NCBI GenBank assembly: GCA_029931905.1
Contig: JAOZRH010000017.1
Coordinates: 1-21,814 of the forward strand
DNA: 21,814 nucleotides
DNA from: Fidelibacterota bacterium
GTDB lineage: Bacteria; Fidelibacterota; Fidelibacteria; Fidelibacterales; Fidelibacteraceae
Direction of reading: 5' to 3'
Under the pieces are notes generated by a model that ran no database searches, was not told where the DNA came from, and saw only the letters and a list, made by a program, of their open reading frames with translations. This document shows positions 7,923-15,334 of this stretch, one piece after another. The position numbers and the translations under genes are program-made. Each line of letters starts with the position of its first letter. Position 1 is the first letter of the stretch.

Positions 7923-7999
7923 AGTGTGACCATTCAACTAAGCTAACCGATATCACTAATAAAGCATTAAGGTTTAATTAAGATCTACTAAGTCACACT
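7923..7999. repeat. 77-base intergenic element bounded by an 8-bp perfect inverted repeat
   Basis: AGTGTGAC (7923-7930) and GTCACACT (7992-7999) are exact inverted copies 61 bases apart in the 114-base gap between two minus-strand genes. The length and terminal pairing resemble a tRNA acceptor stem. However, neither strand offers a D-arm, an anticodon arm or a TTCRA T-loop, so a tRNA is not supported. It could be a structured RNA, a protein-binding element or a decayed tRNA. Confidence 0.4.
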
Positions 8000-8011
8000 A
8001 AATTAAAGAAA

Positions 8012-8365
8012 TTAGAACATAACATCGACCAATGCTTTAGTCAAGCCTTTTTCAATTATAATATTATTTTGCACTAACATAATAGACGTACTACAATTCT
8101 GTCCAATTTTATACTTAATACTAAGATTTGAGATTTGACTAATCATATTATTAATAAATTCTGTTACAAATTCATTATCTGCCGTTTTACCATTAATAAA
8201 GATGTTATAATCATGACTGAATATCACCATTAACTCATGTTCAACTGTGATCATTAAATCTTTATCAAGTCCAGATATAATCGGTGTCAATGTTGCAATT
8301 TCAATAATGATGTTATGCTGACCATCAATGTTATCATCTATTATATTCGTTACAACAATTGACAT
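8012..8365 (-). CDS. Hypothetical protein between recombinase and SbcD-like genes
   Basis: This acidic protein of 117 residues has alternating hydrophobic strands (NIIIEIATLTPII near the N-terminus and STSIMLVQNNIIIEKG near the C-terminus), suggesting a small alpha/beta fold. It has one cysteine and no signal peptide or membrane helix. No family is recognised. The ATG has AGAAGGT upstream, and the start lies two bases from the stop of the recombinase gene. Co-transcription with the recombinase suggests a recombination or repair accessory, but that is context only. Confidence 0.65.
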   Translation of the reverse strand: MSIVVTNIIDDNIDGQHNIIIEIATLTPIISGLDKDLMITVEHELMVIFSHDYNIFINGKTADNEFVTEFINNMISQISNLSIKYKIGQNCSTSIMLVQNNIIIEKGLTKALVDVMF

Positions 8366-8367
8366 AT

Positions 8368-9570
8368 TTATTTACCTTCTGATTCTGTTTGTTCAATATT
8401 AACATCATTGAGCATATCAGCAACTTCTGGATCAAGATCATCTTCATTAATTGGATTCTCATTATGGGGATTAACTACTTCAATATTACAACTTGTATTT
8501 CTTTCAATTTTCAATTTACCTTTTGGAAAGTAGTAATTAAAAATTCTTGTTTTTGCTTCATTTACAAAATCGGGATCATCGTAATTATACATGGTATCAT
8601 AAATGCCCTCAATTACAGCTTTCCATTTTGGAACTGATTCCTGTGTCATAAAAAACAAGTATAAATCTTTTAACAAATACCCATGATCATTGTCTGCAAA
8701 ATACCAACGACCATATTTTTTTGAAAGAATTTTCAACTCTTTCCACAGGTATCTAATTGCAGTCAAAATTGAATCATATCCATGAACAAATGTATATTCA
8801 AATACCATACGTCTATGTGGTGAAATAATCTTAGATTTTACAGTTGATAATGTGGTACATTTTCCAACATTATAACCATCGGGCCATACATCTGATTTCT
8901 TTGATCCACCATTCATAGTAAGGAAGCTTTTATGCTTAGTAGCATTTCCACCCGGTGGATCTTTTGGAGCATATTTATCACCAATGGTTTCTCTATGTTG
9001 ATTCAATGCAAACATAGTGAGATTTAGGTCATAAAATGACATCTTTTTAAACATAGTTGAAAGTGCTCTTGCCTGTGATCCAATCTTCTCATAACCCTCA
9101 GTATCTTCTTTGGCAGGGGTCATTGCAATGGTATCCCAAATTACAAATATATCAACCTTTTTTTCTTTATAAGTTGAATGAACTTTATTAATGGTTTCTG
9201 CTACATATTCAATGTGTTCTGGATTAAGAATAATAACCTTACTTACATCAACTCCCAACTTTTTCAATCGTTGTTTTGTAAGTGAATTTTCTCTATCAAA
9301 ATAAATTACAATACAGTTTGCTCCATGTTGTGCTTGGTATGCTGCAAGGATCTGAATTGCTAAAGTAGATTTACCAATTGAATTCGTTCCCCAAATATAT
9401 TCCATCTGATATTTAGGAAATCCACCAGATCCTACAAATGCATCCAACATTGGATTTCCAGTTAAAAAGAATTCAAATGTTTCATCCAAATCAATGATAT
9501 CACCTTTTAATTCTTTTCGTAATGCATCCAAATTTATTTCTACATCAGTCTTCTTTTTTTTAGCTACCAT
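8368..9570 (-). CDS. uvsX: RecA/UvsX-type DNA recombinase
   Basis: This 400-residue strand-exchange ATPase forms filaments on ssDNA for recombination and recombination-dependent replication. Walker A is GTNSIGKST (61-69). FDRENS (91-96) matches the RecA region that contains the catalytic Glu. Walker B is IFVIWDT (141-147). An NQ-R segment followed by PPGGNATKHKS corresponds to the RecA L2 and GGxAxK region. The C-terminal tail is acidic (roughly the last 30 residues), as in RecA and UvsX. The ATG has GGAGT at good spacing. An uncharacterised helical gene lies upstream, and the SbcD-like gene lies downstream, like the T4 recombination set. Whether it is closer to bacterial RecA or to T4 UvsX needs a tree; the T4-like context makes me favour UvsX. 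Confidence 0.9.
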   Translation of the reverse strand: MVAKKKKTDVEINLDALRKELKGDIIDLDETFEFFLTGNPMLDAFVGSGGFPKYQMEYIWGTNSIGKSTLAIQILAAYQAQHGANCIVIYFDRENSLTKQRLKKLGVDVSKVIILNPEHIEYVAETINKVHSTYKEKKVDIFVIWDTIAMTPAKEDTEGYEKIGSQARALSTMFKKMSFYDLNLTMFALNQHRETIGDKYAPKDPPGGNATKHKSFLTMNGGSKKSDVWPDGYNVGKCTTLSTVKSKIISPHRRMVFEYTFVHGYDSILTAIRYLWKELKILSKKYGRWYFADNDHGYLLKDLYLFFMTQESVPKWKAVIEGIYDTMYNYDDPDFVNEAKTRIFNYYFPKGKLKIERNTSCNIEVVNPHNENPINEDDLDPEVADMLNDVNIEQTESEGK

Positions 9571-9633
9571 TTATTACTCCGAAATTAAAATTATTATTAT
9601 TTTTGAAACTTACATTATACTATATATCATAAA

Positions 9634-10131
9634 TTAAATTTCATCTGGATTAAGTAGATCTTCAACGTCTTCATCGGTATCAGATTTATCAATTTTAATT
9701 CTATCATTTGTAAGCTTCTGAATTTTAACAAGGTGTGAAATCACATCATTAATTGTCATCTTTCTTTCTTTAAGAATCTCTCTTAAAATATCAAGAACCT
9801 TTACAATATTTTCTTCATTAGTTACATCTTCAAATGCTTTAACATATGACTCAAATAATGCAGTCTGAGTTTTATATTCTCGGAGGGTTTGTTTGATAGA
9901 TTGGAACAGTAGTTTAAAGGTAAGATTTTTTTTAATTGTTTCTTCTTCTTGTCCAATAATTGTTTCAACTTCTTTGATCATTTCATTTGCAGATTTATCA
10001 AGATTTTTCCCTTCTTCTTGTAGTCCTGTAAACAGATCATAACTCTTTGTAAGATTATTAAAATCACCATCTAAAATTTCATCATCACGTTCTGATTCAA
10101 AGGGTGATGTTATTAATTTTTCTTTACCCAT
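9634..10131 (-). CDS. Hypothetical helical acidic protein upstream of the recombinase
   Basis: This 165-residue protein is very charged and almost wholly predicted helical. A central stretch (IKEVETIIGQEEETIKKN to LREYKTQTALFESY) could form a coiled coil, and the tail is acidic (DTDEDVEDLLNPDE). It has no cysteine and no membrane segment. No family is recognised. The ATG has AAAAAGGT about 12 bases upstream. The gene is first in the leftward unit running into the uvsX-like gene, so a recombination mediator such as a UvsY analogue is conceivable. There is no sequence support for that beyond helicity and position. Confidence 0.68.
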   Translation of the reverse strand: MGKEKLITSPFESERDDEILDGDFNNLTKSYDLFTGLQEEGKNLDKSANEMIKEVETIIGQEEETIKKNLTFKLLFQSIKQTLREYKTQTALFESYVKAFEDVTNEENIVKVLDILREILKERKMTINDVISHLVKIQKLTNDRIKIDKSDTDEDVEDLLNPDEI

Positions 10132-10254
10132 TTTGTCTATAACCTTTTTTTTAAATTAATATTATATACAATTAATTTTATATCATAATTTTATAATTAA
10201 TTTAGTGATTGGAAACATAAAATAATTTTTAACAATAATACAAAGGTATTTAAT
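10132..10254. promoter_or_regulatory. Divergent control region between the leftward recombination block and the rightward gene
   Basis: These 123 bases are extremely AT-rich and separate two outward-facing genes, so both promoters should lie here. TATAAT hexamers occur on the plus strand at 10192-10197 and on the minus strand at 10166-10161. Neither has a convincing -35 at 16-18 bases. A phage sigma or activator, or A-tract recognition, may be used. No operator palindrome is evident. Confidence 0.4.
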
Positions 10255-10788
10255 ATGAAACTTAGTAATTTAGAAGTATATGCAACAATGAGATTTACTC
10301 AACCAAATGTTGGTGACGAATCACAAACTCTTGATATTGAATTTGACGTAACAAAAGGTGCCAAAATTGACAACGAACTTTATATGTTGGCTTTTTATGG
10401 AATGCTTAATGGTTATGTTAATGGCGAAGATGGTGTTGTGACAACTGGTGTTAAGTTTTCTTTCTATGATGAATCCGATGTGTTGATCGCAGAATCTATT
10501 CCTTCTAAGATTGACATGGTTGTTGATGAAATGTATACACGCCTTGAAGCAACATCTGAAACTGTAATCACAGATTCTACTATAAATGTTTATATTGCAA
10601 GAATTGACATTTCTTTTGTTGCAAATGATGAAGATGTTGCTAAAGAAAGTATGATACTTACATCACCTGCTGCTGCAACAAACATTTTTTCAGAAATAAT
10701 TGGTGCTGGTCCAGAAAAAGGAATTATGCTTGAAAATGGAAATGAAACTAATGCACAAGGAACTTTCATATTGCAGTTTAGAACTTAA
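10255..10788 (+). CDS. Hypothetical acidic protein, single-gene unit
   Basis: This 177-residue acidic protein is on the plus strand against the general direction. No family is recognised. It looks beta-rich (TLDIEFDVTKG and STINVYIARIDISFV), with no cysteine, signal peptide or membrane helix. It has a strong SD (AAAGGTATTTAATATG, identical to that at 5723) and a strong terminator 30 bases after the stop, so it looks like an independently and perhaps heavily expressed gene. Codon choice is less AT-extreme than in its neighbours, with Ala/Gly/Asp-rich codons, which also fits high expression. It ends TAA-TAG. A ssDNA-binding, nucleoid or virion role is possible but not supported by motifs. Confidence 0.72.
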   Translation: MKLSNLEVYATMRFTQPNVGDESQTLDIEFDVTKGAKIDNELYMLAFYGMLNGYVNGEDGVVTTGVKFSFYDESDVLIAESIPSKIDMVVDEMYTRLEATSETVITDSTINVYIARIDISFVANDEDVAKESMILTSPAAATNIFSEIIGAGPEKGIMLENGNETNAQGTFILQFRT

Positions 10789-10817
10789 TAGTAGTTAATT
10801 TAGTTTAATAGAAAAAG

Positions 10818-10846
10818 GGTGTGGTATTTTACTACACCTTTTTTTT
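10818..10846 (+). terminator. Rho-independent terminator after the 10255 gene
   Basis: The stem GGTGTGGTA / TACTACACC (9 bp with one G-U pair) has a three-base loop and is followed by eight T residues. Confidence 0.9.
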
Positions 10847-10889
10847 ATTTAAAAATAATTGAATTAATTAATTAAGTGGAGATTACTAA

Positions 10890-12191
10890 ATGAAAAAGTG
10901 TATAAAAAATTATTGTATTAATGCGACATCAAAGAAAGTATCATTGTTACATCAATATGCAATCAAGTATAATAAATCTAAAAATTTATTTTATACATTG
11001 TATTAGAATCGACCGGATATCATATTCAATCCATATAAATTTGCTGTCAGAGATCAAATTGTTGCTGAACTTAAAGCTAAATCATTAAGTACTGAACAAT
11101 ATATGTTATTATTATATATGCCATCGAAAGCTTAGAAGTGTGCACTACAAGAAGCTTTGTCAGATCTTAAGGGACTGTGGACAACCCGAAAGAATAACAT
11201 TAAATTTAAAATTAGACAAAATATTAACTTAACATCCGATGAAAAAGCATATTTATTATACATGGTTAAATCAAATAATCTAATAAATTGTTTACTTACT
11301 GGAAAAAAGTTTCAACTAAATGATTATTATCATGTTAATAAAAATAAACTTAATGGATATTTAAAGCGTTTATTTAGAGATTTCCCTATCAAAAAACCAT
11401 TTTCAAAAACACATTCATATATTTTGGATGGAAGCACACAAATATCTTATAAATATCATAATGAAAAGCTTTATATTTCAATTCCTACGTTGATTAAACG
11501 TCATAAGGTTAGATTACCCCTCACTGACAAGACAATGGTCTTAAAAGGCAACGTAAGGGTTGTATTAAAAGGAAATAGAATAGAATTCCATAAAGCAATT
11601 GATGTTAAACCCAAACCTACACCAAACAACTTATCAAAAATTGCATTTGTGTCACTTAATTAGGATAATTTTATTACTGTAAGATATGATGATACACAAT
11701 TATCATAGATAACAAACTTTAATGAAATTGTTTTAAAATATCAAAGGAAACCAATTGATTCTAATTAGTATCACATTGAACATGTTATTAACGAGTCAAT
11801 TAATACATTAATAGCAACCAAACCAAAAAAAGTGATAGTGAAGAATCTTGAGAAGGATTTTATGACATTCACACCTAATGTTATCAATAAGAAAACATAT
11901 GCAAAAGTAACACGTTACATAAAAGATAGATTAATTTATAAGTTTATGTTCAATAGTATTGAACTTGAGTTTGTTAATACGGCTTATGTTGATATTAGTT
12001 GTTCGAATTGTCACTCATTTGATACAGTTATAACAACCGACGGTCTTAAGTGCAAACAATGTACATCATGTATTGGGTTTATTACAAATTCACTTTCTAA
12101 TATTAAGCTCATGTATAAACTTGGGGTTGGAAAAAATGCACCTTAGAGTGTGACAAAACGAATAATTACAAAATATTCAACTACATTGTAA
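10890..12191 (+). CDS. TnpB-like (IS605 OrfB family) protein, TAG-recoded and probably nuclease-dead
   Basis: From the ATG at 10890 (AGTGGAG upstream), one frame runs 433 codons to TAA with no internal TAA or TGA but six TAGs (codons 39, 82, 258, 273, 293, 419). The length and order fit TnpB: a helical N-terminal half with a CALQEAL...LKGLW block, a basic middle, then the RuvC/zinc-ribbon half. The ribbon is C371-x2-C374 ... C388-x2-C391. In my by-eye alignment the RuvC-I strand (VSLNxDNFITV) has Ser255 for the catalytic Asp, RuvC-II (VIVKNL) has Lys318 for Glu, and RuvC-III (FITNSLSNI) has Ile398 for Asp. Active TnpB is an RNA-guided nuclease; this copy would bind but not cut. No tnpA or element ends were recognised. 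It may be a domesticated regulator or simply degenerate. Confidence 0.72.
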
Positions 12192-12206
12192 TTAATTTAA
12201 TAATCG

Positions 12207-12398
12207 TTCAATTGTATTGAACATGAATTTGTTAATACAACTTATACCGATAAGATAATTATTAGTCTTAAGTACAAACAATGTACATCGTGTATCGAGT
12301 TTGTTGCAAATTCACTTTCTAATATTAAGCTCATGTATGAACTTGGTGTTAGAAAAAAGTGGTTGGTAGAGCAATTTCATTGTCCGGTACAACCTTAA
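12207..12398 (+). pseudogene. Partial duplicate of the tnpB 3' end
   Basis: This stretch copies the tnpB region 11949-12137 with substitutions and an in-frame loss of about 36 bases covering the first CxxC. The block around CTTTCTAATATTAAGCTCAT is nearly identical. It stays open in the same phase as tnpB and encodes an alternative C-terminus (ELGVRKKWLVEQFHCPVQP, then TAA). Several stops separate it from tnpB, and it has no start of its own. It is either a remnant of a second tnpB copy or the original tail displaced by a tandem duplication. In active IS605-type loci, guide RNA is encoded across this position. Confidence 0.65.
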
Positions 12399-12418
12399 AT
12401 ATCACTGGTTAATAATGG

Positions 12419-12444
12419 GGGGAAGCATGACTTCCCCTTTTTTT
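12419..12444 (+). terminator. Rho-independent terminator closing the tnpB region
   Basis: GGGGAAG / CTTCCCC (7 bp) with the five-base loop CATGA is followed by seven T residues. It faces rightward, before the convergent kinase gene. Confidence 0.9.
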
Positions 12445-12550
12445 ATTAGCATTTCATACCATTATACATGCAACCCTTTTGTAGATGAACATGTAATTGT
12501 GAATTATTTATTATAAATAACATTACTATAAACAATTGTCACTTATAATA
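12445..12550. other. Convergent intergenic gap
   Basis: The gap between the tnpB terminator and the stop of the minus-strand kinase holds only a weak AT hairpin, TTATTTA-TTA-TAAATAA (12504-12520). No gene or RNA was recognised. Confidence 0.4.
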
Positions 12551-13570
12551 TTAAGTGAACAAATCTATATTAAGGTTTACTATACTCTCTTTCATTTTAC
12601 TAATTGAAAATTCAATTGCAGATTTAATATCTACATTTTTATACAATGTAGCATATATTATACCTGATAACATTAAGTCACCACACCCCGACGTTGTATA
12701 TACATTATCAACCAATGTACTACTAATATCAATCTCAGTATCTACCTTACCAGACTCTTTAAGTAAAATTGATTTAGTTCCTCTGGTAACAATGATAGTT
12801 GACCAGTAATAATCATCACCATCTAATACATCCTTAATTGGCTCATATTCAAATTCGTTAAGTTGGATATGAACTTTGGTACCAAGTCTCTTAAATACAC
12901 CAAGAATCTCTTTAAAATTGGTAATATTATCCGGTTTAGTATTCAGGAACATATGTTTGAAACTTATATTATTTGTAGTCATATAGTCCATAAGTGATTT
13001 TATCGTTGATTTATTAAGATATCCCTTATTATAATCAATCAATACTAAATTATTCTCAACAGTTTTCTCAAAAAGATGACTACAATTAATGTTCCGCATT
13101 TGAACATCATTATCATTATCAAATCTATAATATACTTCTTTATTTTCTTTTGAAATAAATCTAATTTTAACAGTTGGTTTAATTACATCATTAAGGTAGT
13201 CAATAGGTTGCATCCGAATAATATGAAAATATTCACGTGGAAATTCGTTATATAAATATTTCAAACTCATATCAAACAATTTATGTAAATTAAATGCACT
13301 ACATGTTGTATCTTTGTATGTATTAAAATTAAAATCAGGAAGTAAATATTTTACAACATATTCACTTTCCTGCTCAATACTTACATGTGTACCAATTAGT
13401 TTAAGAAGATTAACAACAACAAAGCCCGTCCCCCCGGCTCTAATTGTCATATTATTAAATTTACCCTTAACTGAATCAGATAAAATGATTTCTTGATTTT
13501 GTTTAATATCACTATTATCAATATACACATCGGAAATCTAATCTCCTAAAATTTGAATTCGTTTTCTCAT
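12551..13570 (-). CDS. hldA: PfkB-family sugar kinase, HldA-like (heptose 7-phosphate kinase / HldE N-domain), with one TAG
   Basis: Reading through a TAG at 13538-13540 (codon 11) extends the frame to an ATG at 13570. That ATG overlaps the preceding stop as ATGA and has GGAG eight bases upstream. The restored N-terminus, IQILGDxISDVYIDNS, is the first conserved PfkB/HldE strand (GD-x3-D-x-Y) and is lost with a standard-code start (GTG, 13528). Further blocks are RAGGTG (44-49), the substrate/phosphate block LIDYNKGYL, LNTKPDN, QLNEFE, VTRGTKSILL, and SGCGD at 294-298, with the catalytic Asp in place (usually GAGD). The product has 339 residues, typical of the kinase domain of HldE. It would phosphorylate heptose 7-phosphate at C1. 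Other PfkB substrates cannot be excluded, but GmhA and HldC in the window favour heptose. Confidence 0.82.
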
Positions 13571-13770
13571 ATATCATTCTCCATATTATTCATAACTTGT
13601 TCATTTTTATCTAACATATTTTTAAGTTCGGCTATTTTATTAGCTATTATTTTTTTCATATTTAATTTTAATATTTCAACTTCTTCTTCTGTTGGGTTAT
13701 CAACAATATTATCAATGAAATCAATAACTATATCTTCATCATCACCCATTGTATCATCTATATTTGACAT
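13567..13770 (-). CDS. Small acidic helical protein
   Basis: This 67-residue protein is very acidic in its first half (DDTMGDDEDIVIDF, then NPTEEEVEIL). Its second half is a charged helix, KKIIANKIAELKNMLDKNEQ. It has no cysteine or membrane segment and no recognised family. The ATG at 13770 is chosen over the GTG at 13779 because AAGG is correctly spaced from the ATG, and the GTG overlaps that SD. The TGA stop overlaps the kinase ATG, so it is the first gene of a two-gene unit starting after a terminator. Confidence 0.65.
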   Translation of the reverse strand: MSNIDDTMGDDEDIVIDFIDNIVDNPTEEEVEILKLNMKKIIANKIAELKNMLDKNEQVMNNMENDI

Positions 13771-13783
13771 ATTATTCACCTTA

Positions 13784-13820
13784 AATAAAAAAAGGAGTAC
13801 CGGTATAGTGGTACCCCTTT
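13784..13820 (-). terminator. Rho-independent terminator after the H1-like gene
   Basis: On the minus strand, AAAGGGGTACC (13820-13810) pairs with GGTACTCCTTT (13801-13791), with one mismatch, an eight-base loop and a long T run. It ends the dUTPase, dNMP kinase and H1-like unit. Confidence 0.85.
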
Positions 13821-13849
13821 ATAACAAAATAAACAGGTATTACTTAATA

Positions 13850-14023
13850 TTACTCTTTTACTGATTCCTTACGAAAGACTTTTCCAAGTTTTTCTAATTC
13901 CAATGTAATTTTTCTTGCTCTTTTCGCAGCAGCTTTAGTGCCTTTCTCCTGATATACACTAAGTTCCCCAATCAATGTACCACATAATTCTGATAACTGT
14001 TTTGCAGTTTCTTTTGCAGCCAT
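13850..14023 (-). CDS. Histone H1-like (Hc1-type) small basic protein
   Basis: This 57-residue protein has the pattern of the short bacterial H1-like/Hc1 family: a helical start, then ELSVYQEKGTKAAAKRARK, then LELEKLGKVFRKES. The K-G-x-K-A-A-x-R-x-R-K core is the recognisable part. Such proteins bind DNA non-specifically and compact it; this one may act on phage or host DNA. The ATG (14023) has AAGGTGG upstream. It lies between the dNMP kinase stop (18 bases upstream) and a strong terminator, so it closes that operon. It is complete and carries no TAG. Confidence 0.75.
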   Translation of the reverse strand: MAAKETAKQLSELCGTLIGELSVYQEKGTKAAAKRARKITLELEKLGKVFRKESVKE

Positions 14024-14041
14024 AATTAAAACACCACCTTT

Positions 14042-14677
14042 TTAAGTTAGACTTCTAATATTCGAAAATATTGAGTCAATTTGTTCATGAAGTTTTTCTA
14101 TTCCATCATGATTGTTTTTTAAAATTACGTCAAACTTTATCCGATCCACCATCAACTCTGACGCATGAGTATCGGTGGACACTTTAGTCATATTCACAAC
14201 TTTAATTGTAACATTGTGATCATCCCTAAATCTTCCTTTTATTGCAGCGTGTTCATTTGGAAATCGAACATCATCACAAATAAAACCATGTTTAAATTTG
14301 GAAGCATTTTCAACTAACACATTCACCCAATGGTTTATATTCCGTTTTCTAAAAATCTCAGTACCAACATATTGCAACAATAGTCTATATGCATCACCTT
14401 TATTGTGATACTCAATTGCAGACAATGTATCGAGATCTTTTTGATTAAGTTGAGGATACTCATATTGCTTCAATGTAGAATTGATGATTCCAAAATTAAT
14501 ATTTCCATCATATGGGACAGTATTAAGTTTATCTTCATCTGTTAATCCTGAAATTGCTGTAACAATATCTTTAAGTCCTTTTGCAAATGCAATTTTTGGC
14601 AATTTAAATTTTTCTGCCAAATATAAGGCAACTTCGGTTTTTCCACTTCCTATCTTACCACCAAGACCAATAATCAT
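14042..14677 (-). CDS. Deoxynucleoside monophosphate kinase
   Basis: This 211-residue P-loop kinase resembles phage dNMP kinase (T4 gp1), which phosphorylates deoxynucleoside monophosphates for DNA synthesis. The P-loop is GGKIGSGKTE (6-15). It is followed by FAKGLKD, the QYVGTEIFR segment (R-x3-QyvGTe in the family), WVNVLVENA, then DDVRFPNEHAAI, the family's D-x-RFpNE block. A D-H-SE match (DTHASE) and a C-terminal N-x3-G-x3-L helix complete it. The length fits. The ATG has AAAGGT eight bases upstream. It lies directly after the dUTPase gene, making a nucleotide-metabolism pair. No TAG. Confidence 0.88.
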   Translation of the reverse strand: MIIGLGGKIGSGKTEVALYLAEKFKLPKIAFAKGLKDIVTAISGLTDEDKLNTVPYDGNINFGIINSTLKQYEYPQLNQKDLDTLSAIEYHNKGDAYRLLLQYVGTEIFRKRNINHWVNVLVENASKFKHGFICDDVRFPNEHAAIKGRFRDDHNVTIKVVNMTKVSTDTHASELMVDRIKFDVILKNNHDGIEKLHEQIDSIFSNIRSLT

Positions 14678-14722
14678 TGTATTAACCTTTATACATCTTC
14701 ATTAATATTAATAAATATCATG

Positions 14723-15232
14723 TCATTTTGTATGTTGATTTAGCCCAGAAGAACCAAATCCACCACCACGATTGACACCAATTGCTTCTAATTCTTCTAA
14801 AGTGTCAACGGGGATATATTTAACTGGTACGACACGTTCCACTTTCATCTGTGCAATGCGGTCACCATACTCAAAGGTTACTACTTTATCACCAAGGTTG
14901 TGCCAGATTACACGAATTTCACCACGATAACCAGCATCAATGGTTCCAATAGTATTTTTCATAATCAGTGGAGTTTTTGCGGAGATACCTGATCTTGGGC
15001 GGATTTGAATTTCCCACCCAACAGGAATGGCTGTATATAGCCCTGTCTTGATCATAATAGATTGTCCTGCCAGTATAATTACATCTTCACAACACCTAAT
15101 ATCAACACATGCATCACCTTCTTTAGCAAACTTTAAATCCTGTAAAGGTATCATTTCACGATTTTCTTCTTTTGCTGCTATTTCATCACGCAAATCTTTA
15201 ACTGTAAAAAATTGAATTGGTATTACTTCCAT
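14723..15232 (-). CDS. dut: dUTP diphosphatase (trimeric dUTPase)
   Basis: This 169-residue dUTPase hydrolyses dUTP to dUMP and pyrophosphate, keeping uracil out of DNA and feeding dTMP synthesis. All five family motifs are visible: EGDACVDIR (motif 1), RPRSGIS (motif 2), TIDAGYRGEI (motif 3, with the catalytic Asp and the uracil-binding Tyr), GDRIAQMKVE (motif 4) and RGGGFGSSG (motif 5, the flexible C-terminal arm over the nucleotide). An N-terminal extension of about 30 residues precedes motif 1. The ATG follows a GTGAG site. It lies 45 bases from the dNMP kinase start, downstream of the HAD gene. The AT-rich 102-base gap before it may hold a promoter, but none is convincing. Confidence 0.95.
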   Translation of the reverse strand: MEVIPIQFFTVKDLRDEIAAKEENREMIPLQDLKFAKEGDACVDIRCCEDVIILAGQSIMIKTGLYTAIPVGWEIQIRPRSGISAKTPLIMKNTIGTIDAGYRGEIRVIWHNLGDKVVTFEYGDRIAQMKVERVVPVKYIPVDTLEELEAIGVNRGGGFGSSGLNQHTK

Positions 15233-15334
15233 TTGAATGTCTCACTTTTCTTTATTTAATTAATGTGAAATATGTACATTAAACCGTATATAAAACAATA
15301 TATCATATTTTTAACACAATACAATAAATATAAA

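Noticed and set aside
7923..7999. tRNA gene, perhaps the TAG suppressor
   Set aside because: The ends pair and the length is right, but both strands lack D-, anticodon- and T-arms and any TTCRA loop.
9634..10131. UvsY recombination mediator
   Set aside because: Only helicity and position next to the recombinase support it; no recognisable motif.
10890..12191. TnpB region as a standard-code pseudogene with fragments
   Set aside because: All six breaks are TAG and all are in phase. Random decay would also give TAA, TGA and frameshifts. Five other loci show the same pattern.
10890..12444. Intact IS605-type insertion sequence
   Set aside because: No TnpA gene or recognisable left/right end hairpins were seen, and the TnpB catalytic residues appear lost.
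12555..12809. Plus-strand open frames lying over minus-strand genes, for example inside the HldA-like gene
   Set aside because: They are antisense shadows without SD or family motifs, covering a strongly supported minus-strand gene.
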